DNA of 64,000 nt from Nannocystis sp. (GTDB lineage: Bacteria > Myxococcota_A > Polyangia > Nannocystales > Nannocystaceae): positions 806,001 to 870,000 of the forward strand of contig JADJRG010000022.1 of the NCBI GenBank assembly GCA_016712315.1, read 5' to 3'. How positions within the stretch are numbered: position 1 is the stretch's first letter; every line of letters begins with the position of its first letter. The notes under the pieces are model-generated. The model saw only the letters and a program-made list of their open reading frames with translations, ran no database searches and was not told where the DNA came from. This document shows, one piece after another, positions 49,716 to 57,900 of the stretch. The translations under genes were made by a program, and so were the position numbers.

Positions 49716-51215
49716 TCACCGGCGCGCGCCCGCGCGCCGGCGGAAGCGCAGCCGGCACGGCGGCGCCGGCCCGGCGATGATGTTCGAGTAGTCCATCACA
49801 TACCGTGAGGGCGGGTCCGCCAGCGCGAAGTCGAAGTTGCGCAGCAAGTGGCTCCACAGCGCCCGCAGCTGCAACTGCGCGAACACCAGCCCCATGCAGC
49901 GGTGCCGCCCCGCGCCGAAGGCGATGTGCCCGTACGGCGAGCGCTTGTCCTCCTCGCGGCCCGGGCCGAAGCGGTACGGGTCGAATCGGTGCGGATCGGC
50001 GAAGATCGACCCGATCCGCTGCCCCACCGCCGGCGACGCGAACATCACCGTGCCCGCCGGCACCGCGTAGCCGCCGAACTCGAGGTCCACCAGCGCCTTG
50101 CGCATCAGCATGATCAGCGGCGGCCACATCCGCAGCACCTCTTTGATCGTCCACTCGAGCTTGTGCATCGCCCGCAGATCATCCAGCGTCAGCGCCGTGC
50201 GCCCGCCCAGCACCGCGTCTTGCTCTTCGACCAGGTCACGCAGCACGTGCGGGTGCATCGCCAGCATCGCGCCCGTCCACGCGAAGGTGACCCCCGACGT
50301 GTGGTGCCCCGCGAACATGATCGTCAGCAGCAGCCCCGTGATCTCCTCCGCCGTCAGCGCGCGCCCGTCGCTGTAGCGCGAGTCCAGCAGCGTCTGCATG
50401 AAGTCCTCGGAGTCTGAGCCCTCCGCCCGGCGCCGCGCGACGATCCCCCCGATCATCTCGCCCAGCAGCGCCCGCGCCCGATCGCGGCGGAGGTGCGCCG
50501 GCGAGGGGAAGCGCGGCGCGAACAGCGACAGCGTGTTCATGCCCGCCTCGAGGTCGTGGTAGAGCCGCGCGAACTCGCCGCTGAGCTGGTCGCGGAACGC
50601 CTTGCCCAGGAGCGCCCGGCTCGACGTGTAGATCGTCAGCTCGTTGCCGATCTCCACCATCGACGCCACCCCCTCGTCGCCCCAGCGCCCGAAGAACCCC
50701 TCCGCCTCCTCCACGAAGCCCTGCGCGTAGGTGCGCAGCCGCGACTCCCGCAGCGCCGCGTGGAAGAACCCGAGCTGCTCGCGCATGATCTCCGGCTCCG
50801 CGTCGTACGCGATCCCCTCCCCGAACACCGGCACGGTGAAGCGATACGCCTCGCGCTGATCCACCTCATCGTCGCGCAGCCGGAAGTACCGCTCTTGCAT
50901 CTTGTGGCCGGTCATCACCGCCGCCTGCATGCCTGGCAGCCGCATCCCGAAGACGTCGCCGAACATGTCGCGACCGCGCTGGATCAGCGCCACCGGGTCC
51001 TTCCGCAGCTCGAGCGCGTGGCCGAGCACTGGCACCCCACCAGGCAGCATCGGCGGCAAGTTCTGAGCGGACCGGCTCGGCGCGCGGCGCCTCGTCAACC
51101 GCGCCCCGACCCCCAAAAGATCCGTCGCGGCGCGCAACATCGGGGCAATCTCCATCGGCAACAGCTCCGGCTTTAAGCCGCGGGCAACGTAGCTCAGCGC
51201 CCCCGCCTCGTCCAT
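49716..51215 (-). CDS. cyp51: cytochrome P450 of the CYP51 family (sterol 14-alpha-demethylase)
   Basis: 499 aa from ATG 51215; codons further upstream in frame run antisense to the divergent reductase gene. Heme monooxygenase that removes the 14-alpha methyl of lanosterol-type sterols. CYP51 features: I-helix FAGHHTSGVTFAWT near 298-311, K-helix KEVLRMWPPLIMLMRKA (the PPLIMLMR is characteristic), PERF-region DPHRFDPYRF, and heme-binding FGAGRHRCMG with Cys440. The first ~50 residues include a membrane-associating segment and PMLPGGVPVLGHALEL. The neighbours (Rieske oxygenase after it, sterol reductase divergent) support a sterol pathway. Confidence 0.93.
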   Translation of the reverse strand: MDEAGALSYVARGLKPELLPMEIAPMLRAATDLLGVGARLTRRRAPSRSAQNLPPMLPGGVPVLGHALELRKDPVALIQRGRDMFGDVFGMRLPGMQAAVMTGHKMQERYFRLRDDEVDQREAYRFTVPVFGEGIAYDAEPEIMREQLGFFHAALRESRLRTYAQGFVEEAEGFFGRWGDEGVASMVEIGNELTIYTSSRALLGKAFRDQLSGEFARLYHDLEAGMNTLSLFAPRFPSPAHLRRDRARALLGEMIGGIVARRRAEGSDSEDFMQTLLDSRYSDGRALTAEEITGLLLTIMFAGHHTSGVTFAWTGAMLAMHPHVLRDLVEEQDAVLGGRTALTLDDLRAMHKLEWTIKEVLRMWPPLIMLMRKALVDLEFGGYAVPAGTVMFASPAVGQRIGSIFADPHRFDPYRFGPGREEDKRSPYGHIAFGAGRHRCMGLVFAQLQLRALWSHLLRNFDFALADPPSRYVMDYSNIIAGPAPPCRLRFRRRAGARR

Positions 51216-51255
51216 GCGATCGAGCGCACACCGACCCGTGCGCGCGCGCGCTACC

Positions 51256-52377
51256 ATGTTCGCCGTGGACGTCATGACGCTCGCATCCTCACCTCCCCTC
51301 ACGGACCTCATCCTCGGTCTGCTCGGCTTCTGCGCCTTCTTCTTCGCGCTCCTGCTCGCGACCATGATCTTGCCCGGCCGCGTCCACCAGGGCTTCCCCC
51401 AGCCGGACGGCGCGATCAAGCGCTACAAGCTCAACGGCATGGCTCTCTGGGTGCTCACGCACATGGTTGTGATCGCCAGCACACTGCTCCTCGATCTCTC
51501 CCTCACCCCCCTGATCACCCGCTGGTTCTGGCCGCTCTTCATCGGCGCCAACATCTTCGCGATCACCTGGTCGATCGTCCTCTACCGCGGCGGCCGCCGA
51601 CGCGCGCCCGATCACCGCCCGCGCGGCCTGATCGGCCGGCTCGCCGACCTCTGGTACGGCGTCGAGCTGAACCCGACCTTCATGGGCGTCGACCTCAAGC
51701 TCTTCGCCTACCAGCCCTCGCTCATCGGCCTCCACCTCCTCATCGTCGCCTTCGGCTACGCCCAGTTCGAGGCCTACGGCGGCCTCACCCCGCAGATGGC
51801 GCTCTACCAGGGCTGCTGGTGGATCTACTTCTACACCCACTTCCGCGACGAGCCCGGCCTGCTCTCGATGTTCGACGTCATCGCCGAGCGCTTCGGCTTC
51901 ATGTTGGTCTGGGGCGACCTCGTCCTCGTGCCCTTCTTTTACTGCATCGCCGGCTGGTACCTCGTCGATCAAGTCGCGCCGATCTCTACCCCCGCGCTCC
52001 TCGCCATCGCCGCCCTCTTCCTCGCCGGCGTCACCGTCTTCCGCGGCGCCAACGCCCAGAAGCACCGCTTCAAGCTCGACAAGGACACGCCGATCTGGGG
52101 CAAGCCGCCCGAGCTGCTCGGCGGCCGCCTGCTCGTCTCGGGGTACTGGGGCGTCGGCCGCAAGCTCAACTACAGCGGCGAGCTCTGCGTCTACCTCGCG
52201 ATCGCCCTGACCGCAGGGACAGCCTCGATCGTCCCTTATCTCGTCTTCCTGTGGCTGCTCGTCCTGCTCCTCCACCGCTCCTGGCGCGATGACAAGCGCT
52301 GCCGCGCCCGCTACGGCGAGCTGTGGGATCAATACTGCGCGCGCGCCCGCTTCCGCATGATCCCGTTCCTCTACTGA
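51256..52377 (+). CDS. ERG4/ERG24-family sterol reductase, probably C-14 reductase
   Basis: 373 aa from ATG 51256 (ATG 51274 is an alternative). Polytopic membrane protein with about nine helices. Family signatures: FMGVDLKLFAYQPSLIGLHLLI, WWIYFYTHFRDEPGLLSMFDV, the NADPH-site region LLVSGYWGVGRKLNYSGEL, and the C-terminal HRSWRDDKRCRARYGELWDQYC...RMIPFLY. These match sterol C-14, C-7 and C-24(28) reductases. Immediate divergence from CYP51 (40 bp between starts) points to reduction of the delta-14 double bond that CYP51 creates, but the exact position cannot be read from motifs. Confidence 0.9.
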   Translation: MFAVDVMTLASSPPLTDLILGLLGFCAFFFALLLATMILPGRVHQGFPQPDGAIKRYKLNGMALWVLTHMVVIASTLLLDLSLTPLITRWFWPLFIGANIFAITWSIVLYRGGRRRAPDHRPRGLIGRLADLWYGVELNPTFMGVDLKLFAYQPSLIGLHLLIVAFGYAQFEAYGGLTPQMALYQGCWWIYFYTHFRDEPGLLSMFDVIAERFGFMLVWGDLVLVPFFYCIAGWYLVDQVAPISTPALLAIAALFLAGVTVFRGANAQKHRFKLDKDTPIWGKPPELLGGRLLVSGYWGVGRKLNYSGELCVYLAIALTAGTASIVPYLVFLWLLVLLLHRSWRDDKRCRARYGELWDQYCARARFRMIPFLY

Positions 52378-52415
52378 CCCCTGAGGAGCCCTGAGACCCG
52401 CCTCCCTCGGCGCCG

Positions 52416-52436
52416 CACTTCACACTCCACTTCACA
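52416..52436 (+). repeat. 9-bp direct repeat overlapping promoter (operator candidate)
   Basis: CACTTCACA occurs at 52416-52424 and 52428-52436, 12 bp apart, and the second copy covers the -35 element at 52431. The spacing of about one helical turn fits a dimeric regulator, for which the helix-turn-helix protein of this operon is the obvious candidate. Confidence 0.45.
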
Positions 52437-52459
52437 ACTAGGGCGCCGCGCGCTATGTT
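52431..52459 (+). promoter_or_regulatory. sigma70-like promoter of the three-gene cassette
   Basis: TTCACA (52431-52436) and TATGTT (52454-52459) with a 17-bp spacer, about 50 bp before the first start codon. Confidence 0.45.
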
Positions 52460-52510
52460 CCCCAATCCGAGCGCCCCAGCGCCGGTATACCGATGCAGGA
52501 GAGAGCAAGA

Positions 52511-53323
52511 GTGACCGCGCCGCACACATCACCGCTCTCGGGCCCCCCGCCCGCCGAAGTCCCGCTGACAAACGCGCCCCTCGTGCGTGTCATCGCGCAG
52601 GTACGCTTCCCGCTCATCGCCTCAATCGAGAAGAGAGACTTCATCGGCGCCTTCCAAGAGGCGATCCGCGCCACCTACCCGGTACTCCACGCTGAGCAGA
52701 GCCGTAACCTAGTCTTGAGCCCGGATCGGCCGATGGAGACACGAGCAACCACAATCTGGCGCTTCCACGACCCAGCCACCCAGTGGCGGGTAACCCTCGC
52801 GCCAGATTTTGTCGCGCTGGAGACCGAGCGCTACAGCAGCCGGCAAGACCTCCTGTCACGCCTATCACGAGTGCTTCACGCACTCGAGGATCACATCAAC
52901 CCAAGATTCACCGAGCGCCTCGGCGTGCGCTACATCGACCGGATAACCGGACCCAACCTGTCGCAGCTGCCCTCGCTCGTCAGACAAGAGGTGAGCGGGA
53001 TCCTGGCCAGCCCGCTGCGACAAGGAGTCGTGCACGCGCTCTCGCAGAGCGTCTTCACGCTCCCCGACGAGGAGCCCGCCCTACTGTCGGCGCGATGGGG
53101 CCTGCTCGCCCGAGGCAGCACCATGGACCCGACCATCGCGGCCATCGACGAGGCGAGCTGGATCCTCGATCTTGACGCCTACGAGCAGCTCCAAGGCGCT
53201 CCAAGAGAATTCGACGTCGAGGCGACCATCACACGAGCGACACGCTTCTCCGAGCGCATCTACAGCGTCTTTCGTTGGGCCGTCAACGACGAATTCCTCC
53301 GGCGCTTCGGGGGTGCACCATGA
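52511..53323 (+). CDS. TIGR04255-family protein
   Basis: 270 aa from GTG 52511, chosen because AGGAGAG lies 7 bp upstream; ATG 52493 in frame has no ribosome site. Matches the sporadically distributed TIGR04255 family: start LTNAPLVRVIAQVRFP, centre TIWRFHDPATQWRVTLAPDFVALETERYSSRQDLLSRL, then FTERLGVRYIDRITGPNL and the C-terminal FRWAVNDEFLRRFGG. The molecular function of the family is unknown; it is often found in variable, accessory regions. Codon use is less GC-extreme than that of flanking genes. Overlaps the next gene by 4 bp (ATGA). Confidence 0.87.
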   Translation: MTAPHTSPLSGPPPAEVPLTNAPLVRVIAQVRFPLIASIEKRDFIGAFQEAIRATYPVLHAEQSRNLVLSPDRPMETRATTIWRFHDPATQWRVTLAPDFVALETERYSSRQDLLSRLSRVLHALEDHINPRFTERLGVRYIDRITGPNLSQLPSLVRQEVSGILASPLRQGVVHALSQSVFTLPDEEPALLSARWGLLARGSTMDPTIAAIDEASWILDLDAYEQLQGAPREFDVEATITRATRFSERIYSVFRWAVNDEFLRRFGGAP

Positions 53324-54030
53324 ACCCACCGATCATCGACGACCAGACGAGCTCCGGCCTCACGCGAGCGCGAGAGCGGCAGCCTCGCACCCCAATCATC
53401 CTCCCTATCGTCATCGGCGGCGCGCTCGCCCTCTCGCCCACCTCCTCCGCCGAAGCGAACCCCATCTTGGACGCGTCCTTCGTCCTCGCCTACGAGCCGA
53501 CCACGAGCAGCGGCGGCTGGCAGAGCGTCGAAGCCGACGACCGCCGCACCGACACTGAATCGACCCGGCGCGCGCTCTCGGAGCTACGACGCACCTCGGG
53601 CCTGAGCTGGGATCAGCTCGCCCAGCTCTTCAACGTCTCTCGCAGGAGCGTGCACTTCTGGGCGAGCGGCAAGCCGCTCAGCGCCGCGAACGAGCGCAAG
53701 CTCCTGCGGGTGCTCGACATCATCCGCACCGCCGATCGGGGCTATGCCGAATCCAACCGCACAGCCCTCCTCGAGCAGCATCACGAGTGTTCCGCCCTCG
53801 AGCTCCTCGCGGCCGAGCGCTACGACGAAGCGCAGGCCCGGCTGGGAGTGGGCCGCGGCCGCCGTCGGCCCGCGCCCGGCGAGCTCAGCGCCGAGGCGAA
53901 GGCAGCGCGGGCTCCCCTTCGCCCGGAGGAGCTGGTCGACGCGCTAAACGACCGAGTGCACCGCGATCTCGGGGACGCGAGGCCCGCTCGCACCCTGAGG
54001 AACACAAGGCGCGGACCCCCGGGGCGCTGA
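53320..54030 (+). CDS. helix-turn-helix protein with N-terminal hydrophobic segment
   Basis: 236 aa from ATG 53320, which overlaps the preceding stop. Residues about 24-46 are hydrophobic (TPIILPIVIGGALALSPTSS). At about 85-130 there is a helix-turn-helix LSWDQLAQLFNVSRRSVHFWASGKPLSAANERKLLRVLDII, resembling phage-repressor or RNA-polymerase-sigma-like HTH of accessory genes. The C-terminal ~110 residues are Arg/Ala/Glu-rich and helical (HHECSALELLAAERYDEAQARLGVG). Likely the regulator of its own operon, but the hydrophobic segment leaves open a membrane role. Confidence 0.8.
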   Translation: MNPPIIDDQTSSGLTRARERQPRTPIILPIVIGGALALSPTSSAEANPILDASFVLAYEPTTSSGGWQSVEADDRRTDTESTRRALSELRRTSGLSWDQLAQLFNVSRRSVHFWASGKPLSAANERKLLRVLDIIRTADRGYAESNRTALLEQHHECSALELLAAERYDEAQARLGVGRGRRRPAPGELSAEAKAARAPLRPEELVDALNDRVHRDLGDARPARTLRNTRRGPPGR

Positions 54031-54058
54031 TGATGCTGCTCGATGCACAATTTGGGAC

Positions 54059-54919
54059 ATGACACCTCGCAGCGCCGACCCTCAACAAATGACCGCCATC
54101 GATGACGCGCTTCAGCGCTGGCGGCAAGGAGACTGCGTGCTCGGCGAGCAGTGGTTCGTCTTCCGAACCGACACTGCCCGGCCGCTGACTGAAGCAGGCG
54201 CCCGCGCGGCGAGCGAAGATATCGACGTCGCGGAGGAGCGTGTCGTCGGCCTTATGGTGCTCACACAGACCTGCGACCTCGTCCGGCGTTGTAGCGAGCG
54301 CCCCTATGTCGACGTCTGCCCGCTGGTCGAGGTCGACGAGGCTATACATCACGAGATCGAGAGATGGCGTCGACCCAACTACGCCTTCATCCCAGCCCTC
54401 GCCGGGCGCCACCTCGTCGCCGACCTCGATCGTGTGATGACCGTCGAAAAATCCGTCGTAGCCGGCTGGGAGCGCGTCACAGGCTCTCCTGCGGACGCCG
54501 ACGCGCGTCGCCTCTCCTTAGCTCTTGCGCGCAAACGAGCCCGCGTCGCCTTCCCCGACGACTTCAGCACCCTCCTCAGGCCTCTGTCCACGCGCCTGTC
54601 CTCAAAGCACGACAAGAACAGCGGCGAGGGGCGAGCGCTGCGCGCCCTCGAGGAGGTTCGTGTCCTTGCGCGGCCATCCTGGGACGCAGCGCAAGTAAGT
54701 CTCATCTTCTGGTTCATCCGCCCCGAAGGTGTCACTACCTTCGAGCATCAAGAATGGGACCGGCACCTGGAGGCCTGGGAGAAGCTGCTCCCGTGCGGCG
54801 GGCGCTTCGTCGTGGTCGACGCGACCATCCAGACCTGGGATGATCTGACCGCAAAAGAGTACCGCGAGAGCGACCCCTTGGATCTCGACCATCTCAGCAC
54901 ACGGAGCGCGGCGCCTTAG
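54059..54919 (+). CDS. uncharacterised protein with TQTCDLV motif
   Basis: 286 aa, 28 bp after the HTH gene. I cannot name the family. The visible core is VVGLMVLTQTCDLVRRC...PYVDVCPLVEV, a short hydrophobic strand followed by Cys and Asp. Similar (S/T)QTCDL strings occur in proteins of variable bacterial islands. A basic region (LALARKRARVAFPDDFSTLLRPLSTRL) and a C-terminal beta part (VSLIFWFIRPEG, FVVVDATIQTW) follow. The three cysteines near residues 74-88 could bind metal. Its constant linkage to the two preceding genes, by spacing, suggests one functional unit. Confidence 0.75.
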   Translation: MTPRSADPQQMTAIDDALQRWRQGDCVLGEQWFVFRTDTARPLTEAGARAASEDIDVAEERVVGLMVLTQTCDLVRRCSERPYVDVCPLVEVDEAIHHEIERWRRPNYAFIPALAGRHLVADLDRVMTVEKSVVAGWERVTGSPADADARRLSLALARKRARVAFPDDFSTLLRPLSTRLSSKHDKNSGEGRALRALEEVRVLARPSWDAAQVSLIFWFIRPEGVTTFEHQEWDRHLEAWEKLLPCGGRFVVVDATIQTWDDLTAKEYRESDPLDLDHLSTRSAAP

Positions 54920-54989
54920 CGCCTCCGCTTATCAACGCAATCGCGCCTACCCAGCCGCCACGCCCCCGCGGTACCCTCACCCGGCGCGT

Positions 54990-57900
54990 ATGGCCGGCTC
55001 GATCGAAGCGTTGGACGCTGAGCTGCGCGGCGCCGGCGCCCTCGACGCCCGCGGCGAATTCACGATCGACGCCGACAAGGCCCGCGACAAGCTGCGCCGC
55101 TTCCAGCTCGTCGTCCCCCAGCACTACGTCTTGCTCATCGTCCAGGCGCTCGTGCTCCGCGGCGCGACCACCATCGCCGTCCGGGTCGACGGCGACGACG
55201 TGCACTTCAGCGCCGACGGCGAGCCCTTCAGCCAGGGCGAGCTCGGCGATCTCAGCGGCGCCATCTTCACCGAGGCCCGTGATCATCGCCGCCTCAGCCA
55301 TCACTACCTCGCCCTCGGCCTCGGCGCCGCCATGTCCCTCGACCCGCGCTGGCTCACCGTCATCAGCGGCGGCGCCGAGCTCACCCAGCGTAACAAGCGC
55401 CCGGACGAGCTGCGCGAGCGCCCCGGCGAGCCCCTCGCCGGCACCACGATCCACGTCCGCGACCGCTTTCACCCGCGGATCCTCTTGCAGATGTGGAGCC
55501 GCGAGGAGGCCGAGATCCTCCGGCGCCGCTGCCACCTCGGCGACGCCGTCATCACCCTCGGCGGCGCCCCGATCAGCCGCGGCCTCGCCCTGCCCAGCGG
55601 CGTCCGCTGCATCGAAGCGATCGATCTACCCGCCCACGGCCCTCACAGCGCCGCCATCGTCGGCGTCGACCTCCGCGACCCCGAGCGCGAAGCCACCGCC
55701 GAGATCATCACCGCCGGCGTCCTGATCGCCACCCACAAGCTCCCCCTGCCGCGCGGCTTCATCGCCCACATCCGCGCCGACCTGCTCGGCAAGGACGTCA
55801 GCCAGGCCGACGTCGTCCGCGACGCCGCCTACCACGAGGTCATCACCGCGGTCACGGCCGCCAGCCTGCGCACCCTCGATCGCCTCGTCGAGCTCATCAG
55901 CGACCCCACGAGCGACCACCGCTACGACCGCGCGCACCTGCTCACCTGGCTCTTCAGCCAGGCCTCTGCCGATCTGCCCGCCGCCATCGCCGCCGCGCCC
56001 GAGCGCTACCCGCCCGCCCGCCTCCGCCTCTGGCGCACCCTCGGCGGCGCCACCCTCAGCACCCTCGATCTCCTCGGCGATCGCCCCCTGCGCGTCCTCC
56101 ACAGCCCGCCTGAGCTGCTCCTCCCCGAGCTCGCTGACATCATCCTGGTCGAGCGCGTCCGATCAAGCGTCGGCGAGCTCCCCGTCGACGACGACGACGC
56201 TATCGACGCCGCCGCCTTCCTCCGGATCTGCTTCGGCCCCCGGCTCGTCGACGCCGGCGCGATCGTCCGCCGGGTCATCGCGCGCGAGCACGGCCGCCGC
56301 GCCTTCCTCAGCCGCCCGCACCCCGCGGGCCTCGAGAGCGGCGCCTACCGCGAGCGCGAGCGTTTTCACGCCAGCGATCGGATCCACGGCGAAGTCGGCC
56401 TCCGCCTCGCCGGATCCCTGAGACCTGTCCTTCGGGTCATCCTCGACGGCAACATCCTCGAGGAGCTCACCCTCCCCGGCCCCTGCGCCGGCCTCGTCGT
56501 CGCCCTCATCGCCCCCGCCGCCCCGCAAGAGGACTACAACGGCGCCCTCCGCACCGGCGAGCTCGCCGCGGCCCTCCTCCCGGCGATCGCCGCGATCGAG
56601 CGCCTGCTCGCCCGCGTCGCCGCCGCCCTGCGCGACGAGGAGGAGGCCCTACGCGAGCAGCTCTTCGACTACGCCCTCGCCACCACTCAGCCCGGCTTCA
56701 TCGAGGATCTGCTCGTCGGCTGCGGCTTCGCCCGGCCGCTCGTCCAGGAGCTCCTGCGCGGCGCCGATCTCAGCGCCCTGCGCCCCGCCTGGGGCCTCGC
56801 GACCGACACCCCGCACCCCCTCCTCCGCCTCCCCCTCTTCACCACCAGCGACGCCCGCCGCCTCACCCTGCAAGAGCTCGTGCACGCCGCCCAGCGGAGC
56901 CCGCCGCTCTGGTGGATGCCCACCACCCCGCGCGCCAGCGACCGCCCCGTGCTCATCCTCGACCCGCGGCGCCGCGCCTTCATCACCGCCCTGCTCGGCG
57001 CCGCGGCGCTCGTCGACTACAGCCCCACCGCCCAGGCCCTGCTCGTCGAACGTCAGCTCATGGACCGCGCCCCAGAGCCGCTCGAGATCGGCTCCGCGCT
57101 CCTCCAAGTCCCCTTCACCCACGGCCCGATCCAGGGCGTCATCGGCCTGCCGATCGCCGACACCAAGCGCGACAAGATCCGCGACGACCAAGCCAGCGTC
57201 CGCGTCTTTCGCCGCGGTCGCCCCCTCTACCAGCTCAGCCTGCCCTGCCTGATCCCCGACATCGCCGCCGCCTTCAACGACGACGACGCCCCGCTCCGCG
57301 CCGGCAAAGGCACCCCTGCCGCGACCCCCGCCCTCACCGAGGCCTTCGAGCGCGCCGTCCCCCACCTGATCGCCGAGATCGCCGCGCTCTCCGGCCGAGG
57401 CCCCCTCAGCGAGCGACTCCGCGCCGTCCTGCTCGCCGTCCCGCCCGCCGTCTACAGCTCCCACGAGCACCTCCGCGCGCACCGCCTGCTCGTCCGACAG
57501 CACGGCCCGGAGCTCGGCGACCAGCGCTTCGCCGCCTTCCTCGGGCTCGCCGGCGACTACACCCGCGGCCGGATCCGCGACGAGCTCACCCGCCTCTTCA
57601 CCAACAAGGCCCCCCTCGATCTCGACGAGCTCCGCGCCCGCCTCGTCCGCGCCCGCAAGAGCGCTACGCCCGCCGCGAGCGCCCTCCAAGCCCGGCTCAT
57701 CCCCGTCCTCGCCCGCGTCCTCGACGCCCCCACCCTCACCATCGCCGGCGGCGCCTCATGCAGCCTCGCGGACGTCATCGCCTGGTCCGGCGGTCGGCGC
57801 TCGATCTACCTCCTCCCCCGGGGCGAAGCCGCCGATCTCGACGCTGAAGCGCTCGCCGACGCCGCCGAGCAGGGCGTCCTCCTCCTCGCCGATGATCACG

